A stretch of DNA of 36,578 nucleotides from an uncultured Clostridia bacterium. GTDB lineage: Bacteria > Bacillota > Clostridia > Christensenellales > CAG-314. The stretch covers positions 1 through 36,578 of the forward strand of contig CANQCN010000011.1 of the NCBI GenBank assembly GCA_947589685.1, in the 5' to 3' direction. Below, piece after piece: positions 15,660-24,351 of this stretch; positions within the stretch are counted from its first letter, which is position 1; each line of letters opens with the position of its first letter. The notes beneath the pieces are model-generated. The model did not search any database, had not been told where the DNA came from, and was given only the letters and a program-made list of their open reading frames with translations. The position numbers and the translations under genes were made by a program.

Positions 15660-16769
15660 ATGATAGATTCCGCTCAAAACAAAACCAAAAAGGAAGTTGC
15701 CGTCGCGGCTGCGGGTATCGCCTGCAACGCGCTGCTTTCCGCCGCCAAGATTGCCGCGGGCTTTTTGTTCGGAATGATCTCGCTTGTGGCGGACGGCTTC
15801 AACAATCTCGGCGACTGCGGCAGCGGCGTAGTTTCGTTGGTCTCCGCTTGCATAGCGGCAAAGCCCGCGGACAAGCAGCACCCGTACGGTCATCGCAGAG
15901 CGGAGTATGTCGCCGCAATGATCACGGGATTTTTGGTGTTGGCGGTGGCGGTAGGGCTGCTCGACGAAGCCGTAAACGGCGTTATCGACGGCACGTTGAA
16001 CGAAGTCGGTTGGATAGTTTATGTCGTTTTGGGAGCGTCGCTTGCGGTAAAAGCCGCAATGTTCGTGTTTTATCGACGCACGGCAAAGAGCGTCGGGTCC
16101 GATTCGCTTGCGGCAGCCGCCGTCGACAGCTTGTGCGATTGCGTCGCAACTGCGGCGGTCGTTCTCGGAGCGGTGCTTGCCGAGTTCGGTGTAGCCGCCG
16201 ACGGTTGGGCGGGCATAGCAGTGGCTCTGTTTGTGGGTTGGCAAGGCGTTCGTATCGTGCGCGAAGCAAGCTCCAAGCTGCTCGGACAGGCTCCCGACGC
16301 GGACCAGGTCAACCGTATCAAATCGGTCATTTTTTCCCACGACGAAGTGTTGGGTCTGCACGATCTGCGCGTATTTACTTACGGCGCAGGCGCGTCATAC
16401 GCAACGGTGCATATCGAGATGGACGCGAGTATCCCCGCAATGCAGTCGCACGCGGTGCTGGACGAGATCGAACACGAAGTGCGCAAAACGGAGGGAGTGG
16501 AGCTTACGGCGCACCTCGACCCCGTGGATACGCGGGACGAGCAAGTGGCGCATTTGGAGCAAGCGGTGCGCAAAGCGGCGGAAAAAGTCGTCGAAGGAGT
16601 GGACATACACGATTTTCGTATCATTCGCGGCGCGGTGGACAAGCTTGTGTTCGACGCGGGCGTGCCCTTCGATTGCAAGCTGAAAGACGAGGAGATAGCA
16701 AAGCGTATAGTCGACGCGGCAGAGTCGTTGGGCGACTACGAGGCGGCGGTGACGGTGGAGAGAGAATAG
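15660..16769 (+). CDS. Cation diffusion facilitator family metal efflux transporter
   Basis: 369 residues. Exports divalent metal in exchange for protons, usually as a dimer. About six membrane helices fill residues 12-215, followed by a cytoplasmic region that is longer than the usual single CDF domain. The metal site in helix 2 reads ADGFNNLGD (D45, N48, D52) and in helix 5 DSLCD (D156, D160). Asn/Asp-x3-Asp in place of the His-x3-Asp of zinc exporters is closer to the Mn/Fe-type subgroup, so manganese or iron is the better guess. HPYGHRRAEY (74-83) is a conserved family segment. Residues ~216-300 are the ferredoxin-like C-terminal domain, and ~300-369 may be a second, related copy. The mRNA appears leaderless. 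Confidence 0.9.
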   Translation: MIDSAQNKTKKEVAVAAAGIACNALLSAAKIAAGFLFGMISLVADGFNNLGDCGSGVVSLVSACIAAKPADKQHPYGHRRAEYVAAMITGFLVLAVAVGLLDEAVNGVIDGTLNEVGWIVYVVLGASLAVKAAMFVFYRRTAKSVGSDSLAAAAVDSLCDCVATAAVVLGAVLAEFGVAADGWAGIAVALFVGWQGVRIVREASSKLLGQAPDADQVNRIKSVIFSHDEVLGLHDLRVFTYGAGASYATVHIEMDASIPAMQSHAVLDEIEHEVRKTEGVELTAHLDPVDTRDEQVAHLEQAVRKAAEKVVEGVDIHDFRIIRGAVDKLVFDAGVPFDCKLKDEEIAKRIVDAAESLGDYEAAVTVERE

Positions 16770-16841
16770 CTTTGTCCCGAACCGTCGTTTTGCGACAATG
16801 CGCTAATGGGAAAAATTTTTTGTAAAACGGAGAAAATGTTT

Positions 16842-17756
16842 ATGAGTGTTATCCGATTGACGCCCGTTTTGAAGGATTACTTGTGGGGCGGACGGGCGCT
16901 TACCGAGCTGTTCGGCAGACGTAACGACAGCGGCCGCATTGCCGAAAGCTGGGAGGTATCCGTACACAAGGACGGTCCGAGCGGTTGCGCGGGCGGCACA
17001 TTGGCAAGCTATCTTGCCGAGCGACCCCAAGCCGTCAATGCGCGCGGCGACCGATTGCCCGTGCTTATCAAGTACATAGACGCTCACGCCAAGCTGTCCG
17101 TGCAGGTACATCCCGACGACGACTACGCTCGCCGCGTGGAGGGAGACAACGGCAAAACGGAAATGTGGTACGTGCTGCAAGCGGAAGAGGGCGCGGGGGT
17201 ATACTGCGGTTTCAAACGCGCAACTACGCGCGCCGAGGTCAAGTCGGCGTTGCTTGCGGGCACGGTGGAGCAGTTGCTCAACTTTGTTCCCGTCAAGGCG
17301 GGCGACTGTCTGTTGGTGGAGGCTGGCACGGTGCATGCCATAGGCGCGGGGTGCGTCATTTGCGAGGTGCAGCAGAGCAGCAACGTCACCTACCGTTTGT
17401 ACGACTACGGCAGACGCGACGCTTGCGGCAACTTGCGTCCGTTGCACACGGACAAGGCTTTGGACGTGTTGAATTACGCCCCGTTCGTCAACAAGGCGAC
17501 CGCCTCTCCCCGCCGAGAGGACGGGACGCGTTTGCTTGCGCAGTGTCGGTATTTTCGGTGCAGAGAGCTGCTTTTGCACGGAGAATATGTCGGCGAGGCG
17601 CGCGATTCCTTTGTGGCGGTCAACGTTTTCGGCGGCGAGGGCTGCATAGACGGCGAGCGTTTTGCCGCAGGCGACAGCTTTTTCGTGCCGTGCGGACAGC
17701 GTTTTTCGTTGAGCGGAAGCGCGTCGGCGTTGCTTACGGACAGTCCTTCGGTATGA
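16842..17756 (+). CDS. manA: Mannose-6-phosphate isomerase, class I
   Basis: 304 residues. Interconverts mannose 6-phosphate and fructose 6-phosphate. It is the short bacterial cupin form (B. subtilis ManA/YvyI type). All four zinc ligands are visible: Q88 and H90 in VQVHPDD, E107 in GKTEMWYVL, H165 in VEAGTVHAI. QQSSNVTYRLYDYGR is the family signature near the active site. I chose ATG 16842 because CGGAG (16828-16832) lies nine bases before it; 16806 and 16836 are also in frame but badly placed. No terminator follows before the ABC-transporter promoter at 17794. Its product, fructose 6-phosphate, links it to the sugar-phosphate theme of the next operon. Confidence 0.93.
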   Translation: MSVIRLTPVLKDYLWGGRALTELFGRRNDSGRIAESWEVSVHKDGPSGCAGGTLASYLAERPQAVNARGDRLPVLIKYIDAHAKLSVQVHPDDDYARRVEGDNGKTEMWYVLQAEEGAGVYCGFKRATTRAEVKSALLAGTVEQLLNFVPVKAGDCLLVEAGTVHAIGAGCVICEVQQSSNVTYRLYDYGRRDACGNLRPLHTDKALDVLNYAPFVNKATASPRREDGTRLLAQCRYFRCRELLLHGEYVGEARDSFVAVNVFGGEGCIDGERFAAGDSFFVPCGQRFSLSGSASALLTDSPSV

Positions 17757-17793
17757 TTTGCAGGCAAAATGTTAAAAATTTTCAAAAACAGTA

Positions 17794-17822
17794 TTGACAT
17801 TGCCCTCTTCAAGGTGTAAAAT
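17794..17822 (+). promoter_or_regulatory. Promoter of the ABC transporter-aldolase operon
   Basis: TTGACA (17794-17799), 17-bp spacer, TAAAAT (17817-17822), with TG just before the last spacer base (extended -10). It lies 38 bases after manA. Confidence 0.87.
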
Positions 17823-17829
17823 TTTGCCG

Positions 17830-18025
17830 TAATACAAAATAAAACTTGCAGTGGACAGCTTTTTTTGTAAAAGGCGCCCCTTGCAAGGGGCGTTTGTCGT
17901 TTCCGCGACAAACACGTCGCTCAAAAGCGATTTATCGTTTCAAAATGTGCGCAAACGGGTTCCGTCCCGTTGTCGGCAAAAAATTTGCCGCAAAAAAGGA
18001 AAAAAATTTTATAAGGAGAAAAAAT
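17830..18025 (+). other. Structured 5' leader with five consecutive hairpins
   Basis: Between the predicted start and the ATG of the binding-protein gene lie five hairpins: CGCCCCT/AGGGGCG (perfect palindrome 17875-17892), GTTTGTCG/CGACAAAC (17892-17913), TCGCT/AGCGA (17917-17930), AACGGG/CCCGTT (17954-17971) and CGGCAAA/TTTGCCG (17974-17990). The first two share a base and the second is followed by no T-run. I do not recognise a riboswitch. The region may regulate or stabilise the mRNA. The ribosome site AAGGAG (18013-18018) stands clear of the hairpins. Confidence 0.6.
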
Positions 18026-19417
18026 ATGAAGAAATTTTTACTCGTACTCACAGTGCTTGCAATGGTTTTCTCAGCTACGTTCGCGCTTGTAGCTTGCCAA
18101 CCGAAAGAAGACCTCGAAGGCACAGCTAAGGTTGTCGTCGAAGCAAGCAAAATGTCTTTGGAAGAATTGAAAGACGCTTCCAAAAAGGAGATGGAAGCTT
18201 CCAACGATACGTTCAAGGTAGTAGGTCTTACCTCCGTTCTTGCAAAGACCCTCACGGCGTTCCAAAAGGAATATCCTTGGGTCACAGAAGCTAATTCCAA
18301 CTGCAAAAACGACTACAAAGACTATCAGCTTCTTCAAGCTTTGGAAACCGCCGAAAAATCCTACTTTGCGGATTTCGCGCTTGTTCAGGACGTTCGTTCT
18401 ATCGCCAACTACGATGGAGACTTGCTGCACAACTATGTTCCCTCGGACTACAAAGAACTTGGTCTGACGGACAACGACATCAAGCCCTTGAAGGGAATTT
18501 ACTTCAACAAGTTGTTCTGGACCAACACCAACTTCGAAAAGATTACAGGCAAGAAGCTGTACAACATCTGGCAGCTTGCCGGTCATGATGAATATGTTGA
18601 TTCAGACACGAAAGAAACCGTTCCCAAAGATCATGCGGATCACCTCAGCCTGTCCTCATTCCAGACTGCTGCATCTGAGCAAATCAATATGTCCTTCCTG
18701 CTTTGCTGCGAAGCCCCCGAAAATCAAAAGAGAATCCAGGACGCTTATCAAAAGTATTACGGAAAACCCTGGTCCTCCACCGAGTACACCTCCGCGGGAC
18801 AACAATGGGTAACCGAATACATCGCCAACATCTCTCGTTTCCACAGCTCCGACGGTACCGCAATGAAGGAAACTCAATTGAAGGACGACTGGAATGCCGG
18901 TTACGTTTACTACGGCGCGTTTGCCAAGATGAAGGACGCTGTCGGCAAGTATTACACGGTTGCAGGACAAGAGGAAGATCCCATCCTTAAAGATCTCATC
19001 ATAAAGGAAGGCGACAACGCCGGCAAGATCAACGCTATGGACACCGTCAAATGGGATTGGGAGATCGAAGGCTTCAACGGCTTTATGTACGCTATGTGCT
19101 CTCAGATCGTCAACAACGCCAAGCACCCCTACACGGCTTGCTTGTACGCTCGTTTCCTTGTAACGCTCGGTGCTTATGAAGGCTCTGTGTACAACAGCTC
19201 TCTTCCCGCCCAGGACGGCACGATCGGCACGAAGGTCAACCAATACGGTTACTACTTCCCCGCTTCCAACACCATCACCTATGCTAAGGGTGACTGGACG
19301 AGAGATCAACACATTGCGAAAGAGATCGTTGAAGACTACGAGTATCTTAAAGATGTCAAACTCAGCCAAGTCAACAGAATTCTTGCCTTGATCAGTTCCA
19401 ACAATAAAAGCAAATAA
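18026..19417 (+). CDS. ABC transporter substrate-binding lipoprotein (family 1 type)
   Basis: 463 residues. A signal peptide with lipobox LVAC makes C24 the lipid anchor, so the protein sits outside on the membrane. The rest has the two-lobed feel of extracellular solute-binding proteins: VVGLTSVLAKTLTAFQKEYPWV near the start, repeated aromatic YYG/WDWEIEGFNGF segments in the middle, and a helical C-terminus. It is longer than typical ferric or spermidine binding proteins (~340). Codon choice looks cleaner than in its neighbours, consistent with strong expression. Permease and ATPase genes follow directly. The ligand cannot be read from sequence. The operon's aldolases and SurE, and the resemblance of the permease to AfuB, suggest a phosphorylated sugar, but iron or another small anion is not excluded. 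Confidence 0.85.
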   Translation: MKKFLLVLTVLAMVFSATFALVACQPKEDLEGTAKVVVEASKMSLEELKDASKKEMEASNDTFKVVGLTSVLAKTLTAFQKEYPWVTEANSNCKNDYKDYQLLQALETAEKSYFADFALVQDVRSIANYDGDLLHNYVPSDYKELGLTDNDIKPLKGIYFNKLFWTNTNFEKITGKKLYNIWQLAGHDEYVDSDTKETVPKDHADHLSLSSFQTAASEQINMSFLLCCEAPENQKRIQDAYQKYYGKPWSSTEYTSAGQQWVTEYIANISRFHSSDGTAMKETQLKDDWNAGYVYYGAFAKMKDAVGKYYTVAGQEEDPILKDLIIKEGDNAGKINAMDTVKWDWEIEGFNGFMYAMCSQIVNNAKHPYTACLYARFLVTLGAYEGSVYNSSLPAQDGTIGTKVNQYGYYFPASNTITYAKGDWTRDQHIAKEIVEDYEYLKDVKLSQVNRILALISSNNKSK

Positions 19418-19455
19418 TAGGGCTGACTGATTAAATACAAGAAATGTTCAACACT

Positions 19456-19485
19456 CGAATGGGGGAGCCCCGGCTCCCCCATTCG
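19456..19485 (+). promoter_or_regulatory. Very stable intercistronic hairpin
   Basis: CGAATGGGGGAGCC (19456-19469) pairs perfectly with 19472-19485, leaving a minimal loop. No T-tract follows; the next bases lead into the AGAGGAGG ribosome site of the permease. The position between binding protein and permease is where RNA-stabilising stem-loops are known in other ABC operons (such as malE-malF). Confidence 0.75.
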
Positions 19486-19505
19486 TAAGTTAAGAGGAGG
19501 TAATT

Positions 19506-21434
19506 ATGTCGGAAAAAGTACAACCTGCCGCCAAAGGCGGTCCCGACGTAAAGAAATTTTTCAAAAAGGTATTCAACTCCCTCAAAGCTTTCTTTTCCAA
19601 GTCCTACAACATCATTCTCGTTGTGTTTTTCGTGTTGTTGGCGATAGGCGTCATTGCGCCGCTTGTTTCTATGGTGTGGGACTCCCTCACGGTCCACACT
19701 CGTGTGGAAGCCGACTACATCAACGAAATTTGGGAAAAGAACGTCAAGAAGGGCGATTTTACCTTTATGCAATGGCCGACGTTGTTGTTCAACACCCAGT
19801 TGGACGTAGGCATGACCCAGAGCTACTCCGTCAGCGTATTCTGGCTGCCCCTCGTCCGTTCGTTGGGCATGGCGTTGGTGGCATGCGTCATCGCCGTCCT
19901 CGGCGGCGGTATCCTGGCTTTTTTGATCACCAGGACCAACATGCCTTTCAAAAAATTTATTTCCACCGTTTTTGTGTTCCCCTACATTATGCCCTCCTGG
20001 TCGTTGGCAATGTTTTGGGAAAACTTCTTCAAAAACAATCACGTGGCTGCCGCTCCCGGTATAGGGCTCTTGCAAGCCATCACGGGTATTTGCGTGCCGG
20101 AGTGGGTGGTGTACGGATTTTTCCCCACCGCGATGGTGATGGGTATCCACTACGCGCCCTTTGCCTACATCCTCATCGGCGGCATATTGCGCAATATGGA
20201 CGCCAATTTGGAGGAGGCAGCGACGATATTGAAAGCCTCGCGCTTCAAGATCGTTCGCCGTATCACCTTGCCCATTGTGGCTCCGGCTATGGTCTCCACT
20301 ATATTGTTGGTGTTTGCAAGCTCCGTTTCCAGCTACACGGTGCCCGCCTTTTTGTGCAAGACCAACCCCAGCTACTTCCTGTCGCTGACTATGCGCAGCG
20401 CGCTGTCCGTGGGCAAGTTTGGCGAGGGCTACGTTATGGCAACGGTGTTGTTGGTGCTTAGCGTTTCCATTTTGCTCGTCAACAACGCCTTTACCCGCAG
20501 CAGAAAGCGCTTTACCACCGTATCGGGCAAATCGGGTCAGATCAGCAAGATCGATCTGCGCAAAGCCAAGTGGGTAATTGCCGTCATCGTACTCATCGTT
20601 GTGGTGTTCTTTGCGATAGTGCCTTTGTTCTCCTTCGTTATCGAAAGTATCGAGGAAACACCCGGCGACATCAAGACAGCCACACTTAAATATTGGTTCA
20701 GCCAGGAAGAGACCATTGACGACGTGTTCTTGTCATCGCGCGACTTGTCCACCAAGGGAATATTCTTTAACAGCACAGTACTTAGTTCCTTAGGCAGGAG
20801 CATAATCATCGCAGTGTGCGTCGCCATGGTGTGCGGCACGTGCGGCATTCTGGTGGGCTACGCCGTCAGCAAAAAGCGTCACAGCAGGTTTGCCAACCTT
20901 GTGTCGTCGTTGGCGTTTTTGCCCTACCTTATCCCATCGCTGAGCTTCGGCGCGGTGTTCCTGTCCGTCATCAAAAACGACGCGTTCAAGTTTTTGGACG
21001 TAAGCACCTCTATGAAAGAGGCGTCGGCGGTGGCGATATGTATCATCGTCGGCTCTATCAAGTTTTTGCCGTTCGCTTCCCGCAGCGGCACCAACGCGAT
21101 GTTGCAGCTGTCGGGCGAGATAGAGGAGGCGGCGATCATCACGGGCTGCCGTTGGAGCAAGCGTATGACGCGCATTTTGTTCCCGATACAAAAGTCCAGC
21201 TTTATCAGCGGGTATCTGCTGCCCTTTATCAGCTGTATGAGAGAGTACACGCTGTTTGTGTTGATCACATCGAGCTTTACGCTGGCGACTAACGTTATGG
21301 AATACTTTACGCGCAACGGCGCTTCGCAGCTTGCAAACGGTATCAACTTGTTGATAGTGTTGTTCGTCATCGCGACCAACCTGATAGTAAACAAGGTGAC
21401 CGGCGCGTCTATCGACAAAGGAATTGGAGGTTAA
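19506..21434 (+). CDS. ABC transporter permease, two fused MetI-like domains
   Basis: 642 residues carrying both transmembrane halves in one chain, as in FbpB/AfuB. Each half has about six helices and its own EAA loop for contact with the ATPase: LEEAATILKASRFKIVRRI near residue 232, and EEAAIITGCRWSKRMTRIL near residue 538. A soluble loop of ~90 residues (about 58-95 and again 375-430) precedes each half's core. AGAGGAGG (19493-19500) precedes the ATG. It follows the stable intercistronic hairpin and is separated by only five bases from the ATPase gene. The fused layout is the main reason to place the transporter in the ferric/hexose-phosphate group instead of the spermidine group, whose permeases are separate. 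Confidence 0.9.
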   Translation: MSEKVQPAAKGGPDVKKFFKKVFNSLKAFFSKSYNIILVVFFVLLAIGVIAPLVSMVWDSLTVHTRVEADYINEIWEKNVKKGDFTFMQWPTLLFNTQLDVGMTQSYSVSVFWLPLVRSLGMALVACVIAVLGGGILAFLITRTNMPFKKFISTVFVFPYIMPSWSLAMFWENFFKNNHVAAAPGIGLLQAITGICVPEWVVYGFFPTAMVMGIHYAPFAYILIGGILRNMDANLEEAATILKASRFKIVRRITLPIVAPAMVSTILLVFASSVSSYTVPAFLCKTNPSYFLSLTMRSALSVGKFGEGYVMATVLLVLSVSILLVNNAFTRSRKRFTTVSGKSGQISKIDLRKAKWVIAVIVLIVVVFFAIVPLFSFVIESIEETPGDIKTATLKYWFSQEETIDDVFLSSRDLSTKGIFFNSTVLSSLGRSIIIAVCVAMVCGTCGILVGYAVSKKRHSRFANLVSSLAFLPYLIPSLSFGAVFLSVIKNDAFKFLDVSTSMKEASAVAICIIVGSIKFLPFASRSGTNAMLQLSGEIEEAAIITGCRWSKRMTRILFPIQKSSFISGYLLPFISCMREYTLFVLITSSFTLATNVMEYFTRNGASQLANGINLLIVLFVIATNLIVNKVTGASIDKGIGG

Positions 21435-21439
21435 CAATA

Positions 21440-22648
21440 ATGCCGAGAATAGAATTGGAACATGTAACAAAAAAATGGGGTTCTTTCACCGCGGTCAACG
21501 ACCTGAATATGGTGATAGACAACCGTGAATTCATCATTTTGCTGGGACCCAGCGGCTGCGGCAAGACTACTACGCTGCGTATGATCGCCGGTCTCGAAAC
21601 GCCCACAACGGGCAGGATAACCATCGGAGACCAGGTGGTGTTCGACTCCGAGGCGGGCATCAACGTTTCTCCCGCCAAGCGCGACATAGGATTTCTGTTT
21701 CAGAACTACGCTCTTTGGCCGCATATGACGGTGTACAAAAACATCACCTTCGGTTTGGAAAACCTCAAATGGAAAAAGCCCGACATCGAAGCGCGCGCCC
21801 AAGAGGTTATGCAGATGCTCAAAATAGAAGAATTCCGCAACAGGTATCCCGCGGAGCTTTCCGGCGGACAGCAGCAGCGCGTCGCCATCGCGCGTACGCT
21901 TGCTCCCCGTCCCAAGGTGCTGTTTATGGACGAGCCGCTTTCCAACCTGGACGCCAAATTGCGCGGCGAAATGCGCACCGAGCTTAAACGTCTGCACTCC
22001 GACACCAACTCTACGTTTGTGTACGTAACGCACGATCAGTTGGAAGCGATGACCCTCGCCACAAGGATCTGTCTTATCGAAAACGGCGTTATGCAGCAGT
22101 ACGACCCGCCGCTTACCGTCTACAACCGTCCCAACAATCTGTTTGTGGCGGACTTCATCGGCAACCCGTCGATGAACTTCGTAAAGGTGGGGCTCAAAGA
22201 GATCGTTTCTCCGAGAGAACTGAAATTGGATTTCTTCGGCTCCGAAGTGGTGTACAGATCCGACGAGGACATCGTGTTCAACAAGCCGCAAGAGGACGCC
22301 GTAACGGATGCCGCTCCCGCTGCCGAAGGCGAACAGCCCGCTCAACCCGCGGCGGAAACGGAGGCTCCCGCCGAACCCGCTCTGCCCGAACTTACGTTGG
22401 GTATCCGTCCGGAATTTTTGCCGATAACGGACAACGGTTCTTTCCACGGCACGGCTTACTCCACATTGCCCGCTGGCATGGAGACCACCGTCAAGATCAA
22501 GATCGACGAGACCATTTTGTCGTCGGTGGTGTTCGGTTCAATAGACTACAAGATGGACCAGGACATTGCTTTTGACGTTGTCGGCAACGGCGTCGTGCTG
22601 TTTGCGGGCAAGGAACGCGTAGCGCTCGGTTCCGTAGCCAAAAAATAA
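21440..22648 (+). CDS. ABC transporter ATP-binding protein (FbpC/UgpC-like)
   Basis: 402 residues. Motifs in order: Walker A GPSGCGKTT (36-44), Q-loop FLFQNYALWP, signature LSGGQQQRVAIA (near 140), Walker B VLFMDEP, D-loop SNLDAK, H-loop THDQ. The C-terminal part is a TOBE/MOP regulatory domain in two pieces, split by a ~35-residue Ala/Pro/Glu-rich linker (near 290-320) that family members normally lack. Such domains can sense a ligand or an EIIA-type regulator. It pairs with the fused permease upstream (gap five bases). The RDD gene follows after 25 bases. Confidence 0.93.
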   Translation: MPRIELEHVTKKWGSFTAVNDLNMVIDNREFIILLGPSGCGKTTTLRMIAGLETPTTGRITIGDQVVFDSEAGINVSPAKRDIGFLFQNYALWPHMTVYKNITFGLENLKWKKPDIEARAQEVMQMLKIEEFRNRYPAELSGGQQQRVAIARTLAPRPKVLFMDEPLSNLDAKLRGEMRTELKRLHSDTNSTFVYVTHDQLEAMTLATRICLIENGVMQQYDPPLTVYNRPNNLFVADFIGNPSMNFVKVGLKEIVSPRELKLDFFGSEVVYRSDEDIVFNKPQEDAVTDAAPAAEGEQPAQPAAETEAPAEPALPELTLGIRPEFLPITDNGSFHGTAYSTLPAGMETTVKIKIDETILSSVVFGSIDYKMDQDIAFDVVGNGVVLFAGKERVALGSVAKK

Positions 22649-22673
22649 CCGATTAAGCTCAACGGGTGACCCG

Positions 22674-23609
22674 ATGGATGACAACGATATTCTCCTTCTG
22701 GACGAATTGGCTCGCAAGGAGCAAGTAAAAACCAAATTGGAACAGATCGGCCGACCTTCTCTTTTGAGGAGGATCGGCTCCGGTCTGTTGGACTTGCTGT
22801 TTATTTTTGTAACGCTGGCGCTTTTGGAATTGTTTGCGGCGGGCGTTCTTTTTCGTCCGTTGGGTTACTTTGACGCTCAAAACAGCATCGACAAGATATT
22901 TGTCGAGAGCGGTTTGTATGTGCGGCAAAACGGTTTCAACGTGCAGCTTGTCAACGCTTACGACGACAGCAAGTCGGTAGAGGACAACTACGACGTGCCT
23001 ATCGCCGCCTATTACGCAACGGATCCGCGCTGCACAAAGGAAAACAAGCTGACGGATTACGTCAAAGCCAAGCTGGACTCCGGCTTCTACACGGAAGGCG
23101 CGGACGGACCGACGCTTAAAGACAACGTCGACGACGGTCTGCTCAAAAGCTTTTACGAGGAGCAGTACGCCGAAGCGTTGGACTTTTTGACCAAAGACCC
23201 CGACTACGTTGCGGCAGTCAACAAAACGTTCAAGATCACGGCGTATTCCATATTGGTGTCCTTTTTGATCGCTGCGGCGGCGTTTTATTTTGCAGTACCG
23301 CTTGCGCGCAAGGACGGCGAAACCGTGGGGCAGATAATATGCAAGATCTGCCTTGTGGACGCGAGCTGCGTGGGACGCGTACGCAAAATGCAAGTGGCGG
23401 CAAGGTCTCTTACGGTGGTGGTGCTGAACTTTTTGATACCCTTTTGGGTGTTTGTGTTCTTCAACCACGTGACCATGCTGCCCGTATTGATTTCTTTCGC
23501 TATGATGTGCCTTGTAAAGTACAATCGCGGCGTGCAGGACTTTGCCTCGCAAACGCAAGTGATACAAAAGCGCGAGGCGGCTGCGTTAAAAATAAAACAC
23601 GAGAGGTGA
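22674..23609 (+). CDS. RDD-family membrane protein
   Basis: 311 residues. RPSLLRRIGSGLLDLLFIF (about 27-45) carries the Arg and Asp that give the RDD family its name, at the start of helix 1. A long, charged, probably extracellular stretch (about 70-180) follows, then helices at ~183-207 and ~240-285, and a short basic tail. RDD proteins are small membrane proteins of mostly unknown role; a few act as Na+/H+ antiporters. The large loop is unusual. The ribosome site is weak, which fits its place inside an operon after the ATPase gene. Its stop is four bases before the SurE-like gene. Confidence 0.8.
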   Translation: MDDNDILLLDELARKEQVKTKLEQIGRPSLLRRIGSGLLDLLFIFVTLALLELFAAGVLFRPLGYFDAQNSIDKIFVESGLYVRQNGFNVQLVNAYDDSKSVEDNYDVPIAAYYATDPRCTKENKLTDYVKAKLDSGFYTEGADGPTLKDNVDDGLLKSFYEEQYAEALDFLTKDPDYVAAVNKTFKITAYSILVSFLIAAAAFYFAVPLARKDGETVGQIICKICLVDASCVGRVRKMQVAARSLTVVVLNFLIPFWVFVFFNHVTMLPVLISFAMMCLVKYNRGVQDFASQTQVIQKREAAALKIKHER

Positions 23610-23613
23610 CTCA

Positions 23614-24333
23614 ATGAGGATAGTTCTCACCAATGACGACGGATTCGGCTCGATAGGTATCGAGGCGGCAAGAGAGGCTCTGAGCGAGCTGGGAGAGGTG
23701 TATGTGTTTGCGCCGTCCGCTCCGCAAAGCGGCAAATCCTGCGGCTTTACCACCTACTATCAGCCGTTGACGGTACACAAGCTGAACTCGCACGATTTCA
23801 AGGTGGAGGGCACCCCTGTGGACTGCGTTTTGTTTGCAAACGCATACTTTCAAGGGGAGTACGATATGATCGTCTCCGGCTGCAACAACGGCTACAATAT
23901 GTCCAACGACGTGATGTATTCGGGTACGTGCGGCGCCTGCAAGCAGGGGCTTGTGTTCCGCAAAAAGTGCATTGCGCTCTCCGCCGAGCATTTCGACGAC
24001 GACAGACATATCGCGCGGCACATTCCGCAAGCGCTCAGGTATCTCAGCGACGGATTGCTTTGCGGCGACTACTATATGAACGTCAATTTTTGTCCGTCGG
24101 AAACGCCCTACAAGGGTTTCCGCCTAACCAAGCTGCACACGCGTCTGATGAGCAAGTACACGCTATCCGAGTTGGGCGACGAACGTTACATCGTCAAGCA
24201 TATACACGACGACGATATTTTCGACAACGACGACTACGACGTGAGTGCCGTACACAACGGCTACACGTCGATCACGCCCATTTCGTTGCAGGGTTTCAGA
24301 GAAGAAATTTGGACAAAATTGACAAAAAGTTAA
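23614..24333 (+). CDS. surE: SurE-like 5'/3'-nucleotidase or phosphatase (second copy)
   Basis: 239 residues. Metal-binding residues are kept: N7-D8-D9-G10, S39, and N91 in SGCNNGYN (the family norm is SGINxGxN). The YSGTCGACKQGL helix matches YSGTVxAAxEG loosely. It is clearly diverged from the SurE at 11816. The C-terminal half, rich in DDD/HDDD segments, is distinct and may change substrate choice. GAGAGGTGA precedes the ATG. Being packed between an importer and three aldolases, it could act as a sugar-phosphate phosphatase instead of, or besides, a nucleotidase. That is inference from context. Confidence 0.88.
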   Translation: MRIVLTNDDGFGSIGIEAAREALSELGEVYVFAPSAPQSGKSCGFTTYYQPLTVHKLNSHDFKVEGTPVDCVLFANAYFQGEYDMIVSGCNNGYNMSNDVMYSGTCGACKQGLVFRKKCIALSAEHFDDDRHIARHIPQALRYLSDGLLCGDYYMNVNFCPSETPYKGFRLTKLHTRLMSKYTLSELGDERYIVKHIHDDDIFDNDDYDVSAVHNGYTSITPISLQGFREEIWTKLTKS

Positions 24334-24351
24334 ATATGGGGGAGGTTTTTT

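Noticed and set aside
15107..16825. 572-codon open frame overlapping the cation efflux gene
   Set aside because: It is an Arg/Gly/Ser-rich shadow in another frame; the CDF frame has full family motifs.
18026..22648. Firm assignment as ferric iron importer
   Set aside because: The fused permease and ATPase fit, but the operon has no other iron genes and the ligand residues of the binding protein cannot be judged by eye; left open.
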